The notes under the pieces were generated by a model. That model saw only the letters and a program-made list of their open reading frames with translations, did not search any database and was not told the DNA's origin. A program made the translations under genes and the position numbers. From an uncultured Anaerolineaceae bacterium (GTDB lineage: Bacteria; Chloroflexota; Anaerolineae; Anaerolineales; Anaerolineaceae), in the NCBI GenBank assembly GCA_937890875.1, contig CALAEB010000455.1:1-9501 (forward strand): DNA of 9,501 bases, in the 5' to 3' direction. This document shows, piece by piece, positions 1-6,702 of the stretch; position 1 is the stretch's first letter; each line of letters begins with the position of its first letter.

Positions 1-736
1 TAATACTGCTGTGCTCGTAAATGCTTTTATCGATCCTTGCCAATATTCGCAGGCATTCATCATTCTGCTGCTCTTTGGATTCATCATTGATCTCATACAA
101 TAAAACATACTTGGACGGTGTCAGCGAAAAACAAAAGGCAATTTTATCCTCCATATTCGCCGCATTGCGGCTGAAATCCAGAATTCTAAATAGATCAATA
201 TCAGGAACATTGGGAAGTCTGAATAGAATAACAGAAAACAGGCCAGCCTGAATACCCAGCGCCGAAAAAGCATTCTTTTTCGAAATCCTGCCGTCCAAAT
301 AATCATTAAAAATGGAAGAAAGCTTAAGATCATCCATTTCATTCCCGGCGTCATTCCGGTCTTTTTGAGCACAGGATTTGACTTTTTTCAACAATTCATT
401 GATATCTTCTATGGTCAATTCGGCTTTCAAAATGTAATCAAGAGCCCCCAGTTTAAGCATATTGCGGACGTATTGGAAATCGTCATAGGAACTGAGAACA
501 GATGTCTTAATCTGCGGCATTTTTTCATTAAGGTAACGAATCAGTTCGATCCCATCCATACGGGGCATTTTAATATCCGTCAAAACAAGGTCGATTCCAT
601 TTTGTTGACAGCTTTCAATCGCATCAACCCCATCTTCAGCCTCAAAAACGGAAAGATCGGCTTCATCGGTTTGCGCAAGCAGGAGTTTCAGCCATTTCCG
701 GATCAGAATATCATCATCAACTATTAATATATTCAT
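1..736 (-). CDS. Response regulator, YesN-like (partial, N-terminal 245 residues)
   Basis: Cytoplasmic response regulator of a two-component system, the likely partner of the kinase gene just upstream. The protein starts MNILIVDDDILIRKWLK. The receiver domain covers about residues 1-120: acidic pair D8/D9, phospho-acceptor D54 in VLTDIKMPRMDG, switch residue S82 or S83 in VLSSYDDF, and conserved K104 in YILKA. Residues 121-245 form a linker-like region without a motif I recognise, and the gene leaves the window at its left edge. YesN-family regulators have such a middle region followed by a C-terminal AraC-type helix-turn-helix, which would lie outside. The start is supported by AAGGAGG at 749-755 on the minus strand, 12 nt before the ATG. 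The first 20 bp overlap the kinase 3' end, so translation is probably coupled. The receiver call is firm; the AraC output domain is inferred from the family. Confidence 0.88.
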   Translation of the reverse strand, partial: MNILIVDDDILIRKWLKLLLAQTDEADLSVFEAEDGVDAIESCQQNGIDLVLTDIKMPRMDGIELIRYLNEKMPQIKTSVLSSYDDFQYVRNMLKLGALDYILKAELTIEDINELLKKVKSCAQKDRNDAGNEMDDLKLSSIFNDYLDGRISKKNAFSALGIQAGLFSVILFRLPNVPDIDLFRILDFSRNAANMEDKIAFCFSLTPSKYVLLYEINDESKEQQNDECLRILARIDKSIYEHSSI

Positions 737-2501
737 GCTCGGTATATTCCTCCTTAACTTTGGGGATGGTAATTTGGACATGCGTACCAATACCTTTCCG
801 GCTGCTGACAATTATTCCATAACTGCTGCCGTAAGTAGTTTGTATACGGCTGATCACGTTGTTCATTCCAATCCGTTTATGAGCAAAGCTGTTATCAGTA
901 AGGAAACTGTGTTCATGGGCATCAAAACCAACGCCATTATCAGTAATATCAATTCTGATTCGATTCTCAAATTCGCTGGCGCTGACCGTTAATTCGCATC
1001 CTCCTCTTTTGGGTTTCAACCCATGCATAATTGCATTTTCGACGATTGGTTGAAGCAGAAGCCGGATGATCAGACAGTCTTCAATTTCTTTATCACAGTT
1101 TATATTGGTTACGAGATCATTGGACATCGTTTTTTTCTGAATATCAATATAATCCCGCAATAAAGCCATTTCGGTTCTTATCGTTATGAATTCTTTCGTG
1201 TCAGAAAGGATGTTCTTCATCAGCCGGATCAAAGCAAGAATCGTTTCATCCGCACTTTTTTTGTCATCCGTCAAGATTTGGTACCGGATCGAAGCAAGCG
1301 TATTATAAAGGAAATGAGGATTGATTTGGGTTTGCAGCGCCAATATTTCTGCTTCGCGTTTCAGTTTTTGTTCCGAAACGACATTGGTCATCAGTTTGGC
1401 AATTGTGTCCAGCATCTCATTAAATTGTTCGGAAAGTTCAGCGACTTCATCGTTTGAAGTTACAGAAATCCGTGTGTTGATATCTCCCTCTTTAACTTTT
1501 ATCATCCCCAGATGCAGTTCTTTCACAGGCTTTAAGAATTCTCTTGCAAAAAAGATTGAAAAGAACAGAAAAACAACGGATAAAAGCAGGAGGACGCCAA
1601 TATAGGTATACATGGTTTTACTGTACGGAGATAGAATCGTTTCCAAATCGCAATAGGTTATTATTTTCCAATTTGTCCGGTTAATTGTATGAAAAGTAGT
1701 CAGAAATGTCTGGTTTTTCTCCGGATTGCTCAGAAACGAGCCTGAAAAGTTTTCAAAATTGGTGAACGGATCAATCGTCCGATCGCCAAAATTCAAATTG
1801 TCAGTATAGGCAACCACCTGACCTTTTTCATCAATAATATAGGTGCTTTGATAATCTTCGACATAATTGGAATACATCTTGCGAAATTCAAATTCGGATA
1901 CGGCAATAATCAGTGTACCCACCGGTTTCCATGTCCCAAAATCATGAAGCTGCCGGATGATATAGACATAATGGTCAGCAAATGATGTGAATAATTTATC
2001 TAGCTTGGGTTCCATTATCCAAATTGCCCGCTGTTGGACATTATCAATTTTTTTATACCATTCGAAGTCATGAATATTTAATCCGTCATATTTTTGCTTA
2101 AATGGCAAATTGCCAATGATCTCATTTTTATTTGTTATGATGGCCGTTCTGAAAAAAATGCTGTCCGCTGCCGAATCATATTTTCCAAACAAAACCGTAT
2201 CTTCCCGGGGAAGTGCTTCCCCATCAGCTGATTCATCGATGGTTAATAACAATTGTTGCAGTTCAAGATCCGTGTAAAACAGATTTGCCGCTGCATTGAT
2301 CCGAGTAAGTTTGTTGCCAATGATATCTGCAAGATGCGTCGTTGCAAGAACTGCCGCTTTTTCCGCCTGAGAAAACGCAATTTTCCTTTGAACTGATAAA
2401 AGAACAACACCTAAGATCAACAATGGTATTACATTGGTACCGATCGCAAATAACGATAATTTGCTACTCATCTTCAGTTTGGAGTATCCCTTTTTGTACA
2501 T
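717..2501 (-). CDS. Sensor histidine kinase, YesM-like (HAMP, His_kinase, HATPase_c)
   Basis: Membrane sensor kinase of 594 residues, a typical size for the YesM/LytS-like class. In order: an N-terminal membrane helix (about 14-37), an extracytoplasmic sensor region (about 40-290, probably Cache-like from length and position), a second membrane helix (about 298-319), HAMP (about 320-372), then the His_kinase domain with phospho-acceptor H396 in LQTQINPHFLYNTL. The ATPase domain shows the N box QPIVENAIMHG (N489), the G1 box ITDNGVGFD (D521), RIGMNN (543-548) and a final GIGTHVQI. The start ATG follows a GGAGGGAG site at 2505-2512 on the minus strand. It is first in a two-gene operon with the response regulator and is divergent from the ABC transporter operon, so it probably controls that operon. 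YesM kinases most often accompany sugar transporters of the CUT1 type; here the neighbour is LIV-type. The sensed ligand cannot be read from sequence. Confidence 0.93.
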   Translation of the reverse strand: MYKKGYSKLKMSSKLSLFAIGTNVIPLLILGVVLLSVQRKIAFSQAEKAAVLATTHLADIIGNKLTRINAAANLFYTDLELQQLLLTIDESADGEALPREDTVLFGKYDSAADSIFFRTAIITNKNEIIGNLPFKQKYDGLNIHDFEWYKKIDNVQQRAIWIMEPKLDKLFTSFADHYVYIIRQLHDFGTWKPVGTLIIAVSEFEFRKMYSNYVEDYQSTYIIDEKGQVVAYTDNLNFGDRTIDPFTNFENFSGSFLSNPEKNQTFLTTFHTINRTNWKIITYCDLETILSPYSKTMYTYIGVLLLLSVVFLFFSIFFAREFLKPVKELHLGMIKVKEGDINTRISVTSNDEVAELSEQFNEMLDTIAKLMTNVVSEQKLKREAEILALQTQINPHFLYNTLASIRYQILTDDKKSADETILALIRLMKNILSDTKEFITIRTEMALLRDYIDIQKKTMSNDLVTNINCDKEIEDCLIIRLLLQPIVENAIMHGLKPKRGGCELTVSASEFENRIRIDITDNGVGFDAHEHSFLTDNSFAHKRIGMNNVISRIQTTYGSSYGIIVSSRKGIGTHVQITIPKVKEEYTEHEYINS

Positions 2502-2547
2502 TTTCTCCCTCCAAACGTTTCATGCCGGAATTTATACCGTCCGAATT

Positions 2548-2621
2548 TTACCGGAGGAGTGATCGTGAGAGGCAGTATTGATTAATTCAATAATTGCCTC
2601 TCACGATCACTCCTCCGGTAA
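2548..2621. repeat. 27-bp perfect inverted repeat (74-bp palindrome)
   Basis: Left arm 2548-2574 and right arm 2595-2621 are exact reverse complements over 27 bp. The 20-bp centre adds a second stem, TATTGA (2576-2581) with TCAATA (2587-2592), around a TTAAT loop, leaving a 1x2 internal mismatch. No T-run follows on either strand, so it is not an ordinary terminator. Each arm, read inward, contains GGAGGAGTGATCGTG, which resembles a ribosome binding site with a GTG start, but the frames opened are only 5-6 codons. It could be a structured leader for either divergent transcript, a regulator site, a small palindromic mobile element, or a template-switch product. I do not recognise it as a known repeat family. 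Confidence 0.93.
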
Positions 2622-2677
2622 CCCCACTCAATCCCACTATATTATACAAACGCTACGCTTTTATGACAATTATGACG

Positions 2678-2711
2678 AAAATCTTGAAAAAAGACAAAAA
2701 GTCATAAAAAA
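2678..2711. promoter_or_regulatory. Spaced A-tracts, possible intrinsic bend
   Basis: Four A-tracts lie at 2678-2681, 2687-2692, 2696-2700 and 2706-2711. Their centres are about 9-10 bp apart, close to one helical turn. Such phasing bends DNA and is common near activated promoters. That it serves the transporter promoter is inference. Confidence 0.35.
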
Positions 2712-2802
2712 TTGGCAAATTACCAAATATGAATTTCTTAAAAAAATACTAAAAAGTATGCACTAGGTACGTATACAGCAGGCGAAAAACCACATACACT
2801 TG

Positions 2803-2827
2803 TTTTTACAGATGAAAACTGTAAAAA
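2803..2827. promoter_or_regulatory. 9-bp inverted repeat upstream of the substrate-binding protein gene
   Basis: TTTTTACAG (2803-2811) and CTGTAAAAA (2819-2827) are exact inverted copies around a 7-nt centre. The site ends 40 nt before the start codon. It could be an operator for a dimeric regulator or a weak leader hairpin. The sequence alone does not decide this. Confidence 0.4.
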
Positions 2828-2854
2828 ATGTCCCGGTTTTCATAAAATATCCAT

Positions 2855-2860
2855 GGAGGG
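2855..2860 (+). promoter_or_regulatory. Ribosome binding site that fixes the substrate-binding protein start
   Basis: GGAGGG lies 7 nt before ATG 2868. It also lies inside the reading frame that would begin at ATG 2853, which therefore has no binding site of its own. The position supports 2868 as the start, and that choice also gives a clean signal peptide beginning MKKFF. Confidence 0.85.
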
Positions 2861-2867
2861 AAAAATA

Positions 2868-4007
2868 ATGAAGAAGTTTTTTTCACTGTTTCTTATGTTT
2901 GTGTTGGTTTTCAGCTTCATTACAGCAGTTGAAGCCGCTGACGAGGAAATAAAAATTGGACTGTATGGAACAATTACCGGTCCGAATGCGCTCGCAGGAG
3001 AAATGATGGAAAAGGGCGCGATGCTCGCAGTTGAAGAAATCAATGAGGCGGGCGGGATTAACGGTACCCCGATTAAGCTGATCGTTTACGATGATAAGTC
3101 AACCCCGGAAGGAGCTGTAAAAGCGGTTACCAGACTGGTTGATGTGGACAAAGTAGTAGCAATGGTCGGATCCAACTCCAGCCCGAATATTTTGGCAGGA
3201 GCGCAGATCACCGAAGACGCCGGTGTGCTTCAAGTCGGCGGTGGGACGAGTCCTTCCTACACCAATGCGGGTTTCAAGTATATTTTCCGCGGAACGGCGA
3301 ATGCCCAACTGCCCAACAAAGCATTTGTTGACGCAATGCGCAAAAATGAAGTGAAAACGGTTGCGATTTTCAGTCTTGCATCCGAATATGGGAAATCAGG
3401 TATCGCAAGCGTAAAAGAGCTGATGGGCGACGATTTCGAAATCGTTGCGGAAGAAACCTATCAGTCCACCGACACCGACTACACCGGGCAGATTGCGAAA
3501 ATTATTAACTCGGACCCGGATGCCGTGATTGTATACGGTATGACAAATGAGTTGGCGTTATCCTTGAAACAATTCCGAAGAAACGGATTCACCAAACACA
3601 TTTATGGACCGGAAGGCTTAGGTGTCCCGGATATCATCAATGTTGCTGGTGAGGCGGCCAATGGTGTCATTTTCGGTTCGGGCGCTGTTATTCCGGCTTC
3701 GATCGACGACGCGGTCAACGATGTCGAAAAGAAAATGCTGGAAAAATTTGTCGCCGAATACGGGGCGCTTCCCGTTTCCGATGTCGCTTACCGAGGATAT
3801 GACAGTATTCTGCTCATTGCAGAGGCCCTGAAAAACGCCGCGGACATCAACGATCCTGATTCAATCCGGGAAGCTTTTCTGAATATCAAAGATTTCCCTG
3901 GAATCGCCGGGAATTATGATTTCTCCGATGGAAGTGGCGATGGTCTCAATCAGGCACGCGCCTATATCATTGAAGACGGTAAAAACGTACTTTTTGATAT
4001 GGATTAA
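2868..4007 (+). CDS. livJ: LIV-type ABC transporter substrate-binding protein
   Basis: Extracytoplasmic receptor that captures the substrate and delivers it to the LivHM channel; 379 residues, usual for the family (Peripla_BP_6 / LivJ-LivK type). Residues 1-23 are a signal peptide: basic MKK, a hydrophobic core, then probable cleavage after VEA (21-23). There is no lipobox cysteine, so the mature protein should be soluble. The mature N-terminus has the family pattern IKIGLYGTITGPNALAG, followed by AVEEINEAGGINGTPI and VYDDKSTPEGAV. The stretch GSNSSPN (101-107) lies where LIV-family proteins contact the ligand main chain. It is first in the operon, with a terminator-like hairpin right after it, which would raise its level relative to the membrane genes. 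The family is certain; the ligand is not. Amino acids, amides, urea and aromatic or small organic acids are all known for relatives, and the transketolase neighbours hint at something else. Confidence 0.93.
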   Translation: MKKFFSLFLMFVLVFSFITAVEAADEEIKIGLYGTITGPNALAGEMMEKGAMLAVEEINEAGGINGTPIKLIVYDDKSTPEGAVKAVTRLVDVDKVVAMVGSNSSPNILAGAQITEDAGVLQVGGGTSPSYTNAGFKYIFRGTANAQLPNKAFVDAMRKNEVKTVAIFSLASEYGKSGIASVKELMGDDFEIVAEETYQSTDTDYTGQIAKIINSDPDAVIVYGMTNELALSLKQFRRNGFTKHIYGPEGLGVPDIINVAGEAANGVIFGSGAVIPASIDDAVNDVEKKMLEKFVAEYGALPVSDVAYRGYDSILLIAEALKNAADINDPDSIREAFLNIKDFPGIAGNYDFSDGSGDGLNQARAYIIEDGKNVLFDMD

Positions 4008-4029
4008 AAGTTACTTGAATCGATTATGG

Positions 4030-4063
4030 AAAAAAAGGATCGGTCCTTTACCGGTCCTTTTTT
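4030..4063 (+). terminator. Intrinsic terminator-like hairpin after the substrate-binding protein gene
   Basis: GGATCGGT (4037-4044) pairs with ACCGGTCC (4050-4057), with one G-U pair, around a 5-nt loop. It is preceded by seven A and followed by six T. It stands 22 bp after the stop codon and inside the operon. Such partial terminators commonly let the binding protein be made in excess over the downstream channel and ATPase genes; read-through or an internal promoter must serve livH onward. Confidence 0.8.
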
Positions 4064-4083
4064 CAAAGACGAAACAAGTTATC

Positions 4084-4090
4084 GGAGGAG
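4084..4090 (+). promoter_or_regulatory. Ribosome binding site that fixes the livH start
   Basis: GGAGGAG ends immediately before ATG 4091 but 6 nt before ATG 4097. The normal spacing of 5-9 nt therefore favours 4097, two codons downstream of the first possible ATG. Confidence 0.75.
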
Positions 4091-4096
4091 ATGGAA

Positions 4097-4966
4097 ATGG
4101 TAATTCAACTGATTATCGGCGCCTTAATGATCGGAAGCGTTTATGGGCTGGTCGGGCTTGGATACGGGCTGATCTACAAGGCATCCGGTTTAATGTCGCT
4201 TGCGCAGGGTGACATGTTGATGATCGGCGCATTCCTTGGGCTGACATTCTATAAACATTTACAACTGCCATTCATTGTGGCGCTGCTGCTGACCATGCTG
4301 ATTATGTTTTCACTCGGAATGGTCATTCAACGGGTATTGGTAACAACGCTTTTAAAAAAAGGCGCGGCGACAGTTTATGTGATTTTGTGTACGATCTCAA
4401 TATCAATGGTCTTGCAAAACGTGGCAATGTTCGCCTGGGGGACCAACGTTATGCAATTTCCGCCAATTTTTAAGAAAAGTGTCATCAATATACTGGGTTA
4501 TGATCTTGTTCCTGAAAACCTGCTCGCACTGGGTGTCGCCATAACCTGTATGATAGCACTTCATTTTTTTATGACGAAATCAAAATTCGGAACTTCAATG
4601 CGGGCCGCGGCACAAGACCCGATGGCAGCCAGCGCATTGGGGATTAATGTTCCGGTAACCAGAGGCGCCTCATGGGGAATCGCCTGCATGCTGGCAGGCG
4701 GAATCGGTGTGGTTGTAGGCCCGATCTTCGGTGTGTATATGTCAATGGGTTCCATGATCGGTCAGAAAGCATTTGCCGGAGCGGTTATCGGCGGATACGG
4801 CAACATGTATGGGGCAATCGTAGGCGGGTTGTTTTTTGGCTTCGTGGAAACATTTGTCTCCGCATATCTCACATCCAATTACAAGGACTTTATTTCTTTT
4901 GCAATCCTGATCCTGGTCATGATTATCATGCCGACCGGACTGTTCAAAGAGCAGGTTATGGAATGA
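4097..4966 (+). CDS. livH: LIV-type ABC transporter permease LivH
   Basis: Inner-membrane channel subunit, 289 residues from ATG 4097, close to the usual 290-310. It is hydrophobic throughout, with about eight membrane segments. The start MVIQLIIGALMIGSVYGLVG and the following YKASGLMSLAQGDMLMIGAFLG match the LivH signature region. In the second half, MRAAAQDPMAASALGINV is the cytoplasmic loop that couples to the ATPase, followed by the glycine-rich GGYGNMYGAIVGG segment. It should pair with LivM and be driven by LivG and LivF. The livM start lies 10 nt beyond its stop, consistent with one transcript. Substrate choice rests mainly on the binding protein, so homology here does not name the cargo. 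Confidence 0.94.
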   Translation: MVIQLIIGALMIGSVYGLVGLGYGLIYKASGLMSLAQGDMLMIGAFLGLTFYKHLQLPFIVALLLTMLIMFSLGMVIQRVLVTTLLKKGAATVYVILCTISISMVLQNVAMFAWGTNVMQFPPIFKKSVINILGYDLVPENLLALGVAITCMIALHFFMTKSKFGTSMRAAAQDPMAASALGINVPVTRGASWGIACMLAGGIGVVVGPIFGVYMSMGSMIGQKAFAGAVIGGYGNMYGAIVGGLFFGFVETFVSAYLTSNYKDFISFAILILVMIIMPTGLFKEQVME

Positions 4967-4976
4967 CGAGGGAAAT

Positions 4977-5969
4977 ATGCTGAATAAAATCAAAACCAAT
5001 AAAGTCGCAAGCATAGCAATCCTCCTGGTTGCCGCTGTTGTAGCTGTGATGCTCAGAGAAAGATATCTTGCGCTTATTTTGTGTTTTATCTGTATAAACT
5101 CGATTGCGGTCACGGGATTGGATATTCTTTTCGGTTATACCGGGCAGGTGTCTTTCGGCCACGCCGGATTTTACGCGATCGGGGCCTATACGTCGACCCT
5201 TCTGGCAAAAAATTTCGGGCTCAATCCGCTTTTTACAATCATCATTGGCATGATTGTCTCAATGATTTTCGGAATCATTGTTGCGTTCCCTGCGGCAAAA
5301 CTGGTCAAACACTTTCTTTCGCTTTTGACCATCGCATTTGGTCAGATGGTATTTATGTTCGTCTCAGTGACGGATAAGCTGACCAACGGGTATTCTGGGA
5401 TATTAAATATTCCGGATGTATCCATATTCGGATATCCGATCAAATCCAACCAGGCGTATTTTTTCTTTTTGCTGATCATAACCGGACTGGTGCTCCTGTT
5501 TAAAAGAAACCTTATCAATTCGAGAGTAGGAAGAGCGTTTATCGCAATTCGGGAAAATCCGCATGCCGCCAACGGAATCGGTATTAACGTACGCTTCTAT
5601 AAAATCGTTGCATTTGCCGCCAGCGCCATGCTTACCGGGCTTGCGGGAGCGTTGTACGCTCATTTAGTCGGTTTTATCAGTCCCGATACATTTATGGCGA
5701 CGCAGTCCAATCTGTTTATGACCATGCTGTTATTCGGCGGCATCGCCACTTTTCTCGGCCCAGTCATCGGTTCCGCGATCCTTGTGGTCGTTACCGAATT
5801 GATGCAGAGCCTTGTCAGCTATCAAATGTTGATGTACGCATTGTTTATCCTGGCAGTTCTGTTTTATCTGCCGAACGGGGTAGTCGGAATCGCAAAGTGG
5901 GCAAAAGAAATGTTGACGACAAAAAGACAGGGGAAGTCTCGTGTTAACACTACAGAATATCACAATTAA
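4977..5969 (+). CDS. livM: LIV-type ABC transporter permease LivM
   Basis: Second channel subunit, 330 residues, within the usual LivM range. The family hallmark LDILFGYTGQVSFGHAGFYA occurs early, followed by AIGAYTSTLL. The coupling loop is IRENPHAANGIGINVRFYK, followed by the glycine-rich LTGLAGALYAH segment. The C-terminus VVGIAKWAKEM is typical, followed by a short basic tail. The ATG has a modest GAGGGAA site just upstream (4968-4974). The last 29 bp overlap the livG start, so the two genes are probably translationally coupled. It acts with LivH as the membrane pore. Confidence 0.94.
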   Translation: MLNKIKTNKVASIAILLVAAVVAVMLRERYLALILCFICINSIAVTGLDILFGYTGQVSFGHAGFYAIGAYTSTLLAKNFGLNPLFTIIIGMIVSMIFGIIVAFPAAKLVKHFLSLLTIAFGQMVFMFVSVTDKLTNGYSGILNIPDVSIFGYPIKSNQAYFFFLLIITGLVLLFKRNLINSRVGRAFIAIRENPHAANGIGINVRFYKIVAFAASAMLTGLAGALYAHLVGFISPDTFMATQSNLFMTMLLFGGIATFLGPVIGSAILVVVTELMQSLVSYQMLMYALFILAVLFYLPNGVVGIAKWAKEMLTTKRQGKSRVNTTEYHN

Positions 5970-6702
5970 ATTCGGCGGGTTAACGGCTGTTAATGAAGTA
6001 ACCGCAGCGATTGAAACCGGAGTGATTTTCGGGTTGATCGGGCCGAACGGAGCCGGGAAAACCACCCTGTTCAATATTATCAGCGGTGTTTATGCGCCGA
6101 CCTCAGGAACCGTGCTCTTTAATGACCAAAACATTACCGGTTTGCCGCCTTATAAAATCAACGCGCTCGGAATTTCCAGAACCTATCAGAACATTAACCT
6201 TTTCTCAAAAATGAGTGTTCTGGAAAATGTCATGGTGGGATGCCATACCCAAAGCGATTCAGGAATCTTCGCGTCAGTTTTGCGGACCAAAGCGCAACAA
6301 ATTGAGGAGAATACGATCAAGAGAAAAAGTATTGAGATCCTCGAATTTATGAATCTTGCGGATAAGGTAAACTATACAGCCAGTAATCTTTCCTATGGAG
6401 AACAGCGACGGCTTGAAATTGCGCGAGCGCTGGCAAGTGCTCCGAAAATGCTGCTTCTCGACGAACCCGCGGCGGGAATGAATGGCAGAGAGAAAGAAGA
6501 ATTGAGCGAAACGATCCGAAAAATCAATGCCAAGGGGATCACCATCCTTCTGGTTGAACACGACATGAAATTGGTGATGAACGTCACGCATCAAATATGT
6601 GTACTGAACTATGGGAAAAAAATCGCGTTTGGGGATCCGGAACAGATCCAAAAAGATGAAAACGTGATCGCAGCTTATCTCGGAGGAGGAATCGATGTCT
6701 GA
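5941..6702 (+). CDS. livG: LIV-type ABC transporter ATP-binding protein LivG
   Basis: One of two ATPases that power the LivHM channel; 253 residues, usual for LivG. Visible motifs: Walker A GPNGAGKT (34-41), Q-loop glutamine Q83 in SRTYQN, ABC signature LSYGEQ (150-155), Walker B LLLDE with D174 and E175, and switch histidine H207 in VEHDM. The C-terminus IAAYLGGG is the family pattern. The start is a GTG at 5941, preceded by AGGGGAAG, and lies inside the livM 3' end. Its last 8 bp overlap livF. Nothing looks damaged. Confidence 0.95.
   Translation: MLTLQNITIKFGGLTAVNEVTAAIETGVIFGLIGPNGAGKTTLFNIISGVYAPTSGTVLFNDQNITGLPPYKINALGISRTYQNINLFSKMSVLENVMVGCHTQSDSGIFASVLRTKAQQIEENTIKRKSIEILEFMNLADKVNYTASNLSYGEQRRLEIARALASAPKMLLLDEPAAGMNGREKEELSETIRKINAKGITILLVEHDMKLVMNVTHQICVLNYGKKIAFGDPEQIQKDENVIAAYLGGGIDV

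Larger units (their letters stand above)
2502..2867. other. Divergent control region between kinase gene and transporter operon
   Basis: This 366-bp gap between oppositely directed genes must hold promoters for both operons. It contains a long perfect inverted repeat (2548-2621), a run of spaced A-tracts (2678-2711), a short inverted repeat (2803-2827) and the ribosome binding site of the substrate-binding protein gene. I see no convincing -35/-10 pair in either direction. Only weak -10-like stretches appear, such as TATAAA on the minus strand (2531-2536), 30 bp upstream of the kinase start. That would fit an activator-dependent promoter, but this is inference. Open reading frames here are short, lack ribosome binding sites and look non-coding. 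Confidence 0.6.

Noticed and set aside
2548..2621. Palindrome as a bidirectional terminator
   Set aside because: The stem is far longer than usual, neither side has a T-run, and it lies upstream of both flanking genes rather than after one.
2578..2766. Small plus-strand reading frame of 62 codons in the divergent region
   Set aside because: It begins with TTG inside the palindrome, has no suitable ribosome binding site, is lysine-rich from A-tracts and matches nothing I recognise.
2853..2867. Upstream ATG that would extend the substrate-binding protein by five residues
   Set aside because: The GGAGGG ribosome binding site lies within these codons and fits ATG 2868; the longer form has no site of its own and a poorer signal peptide.
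4091..4096. ATG at 4091 as the livH start
   Set aside because: It directly abuts GGAGGAG with no spacer, whereas ATG 4097 has normal 6-nt spacing.
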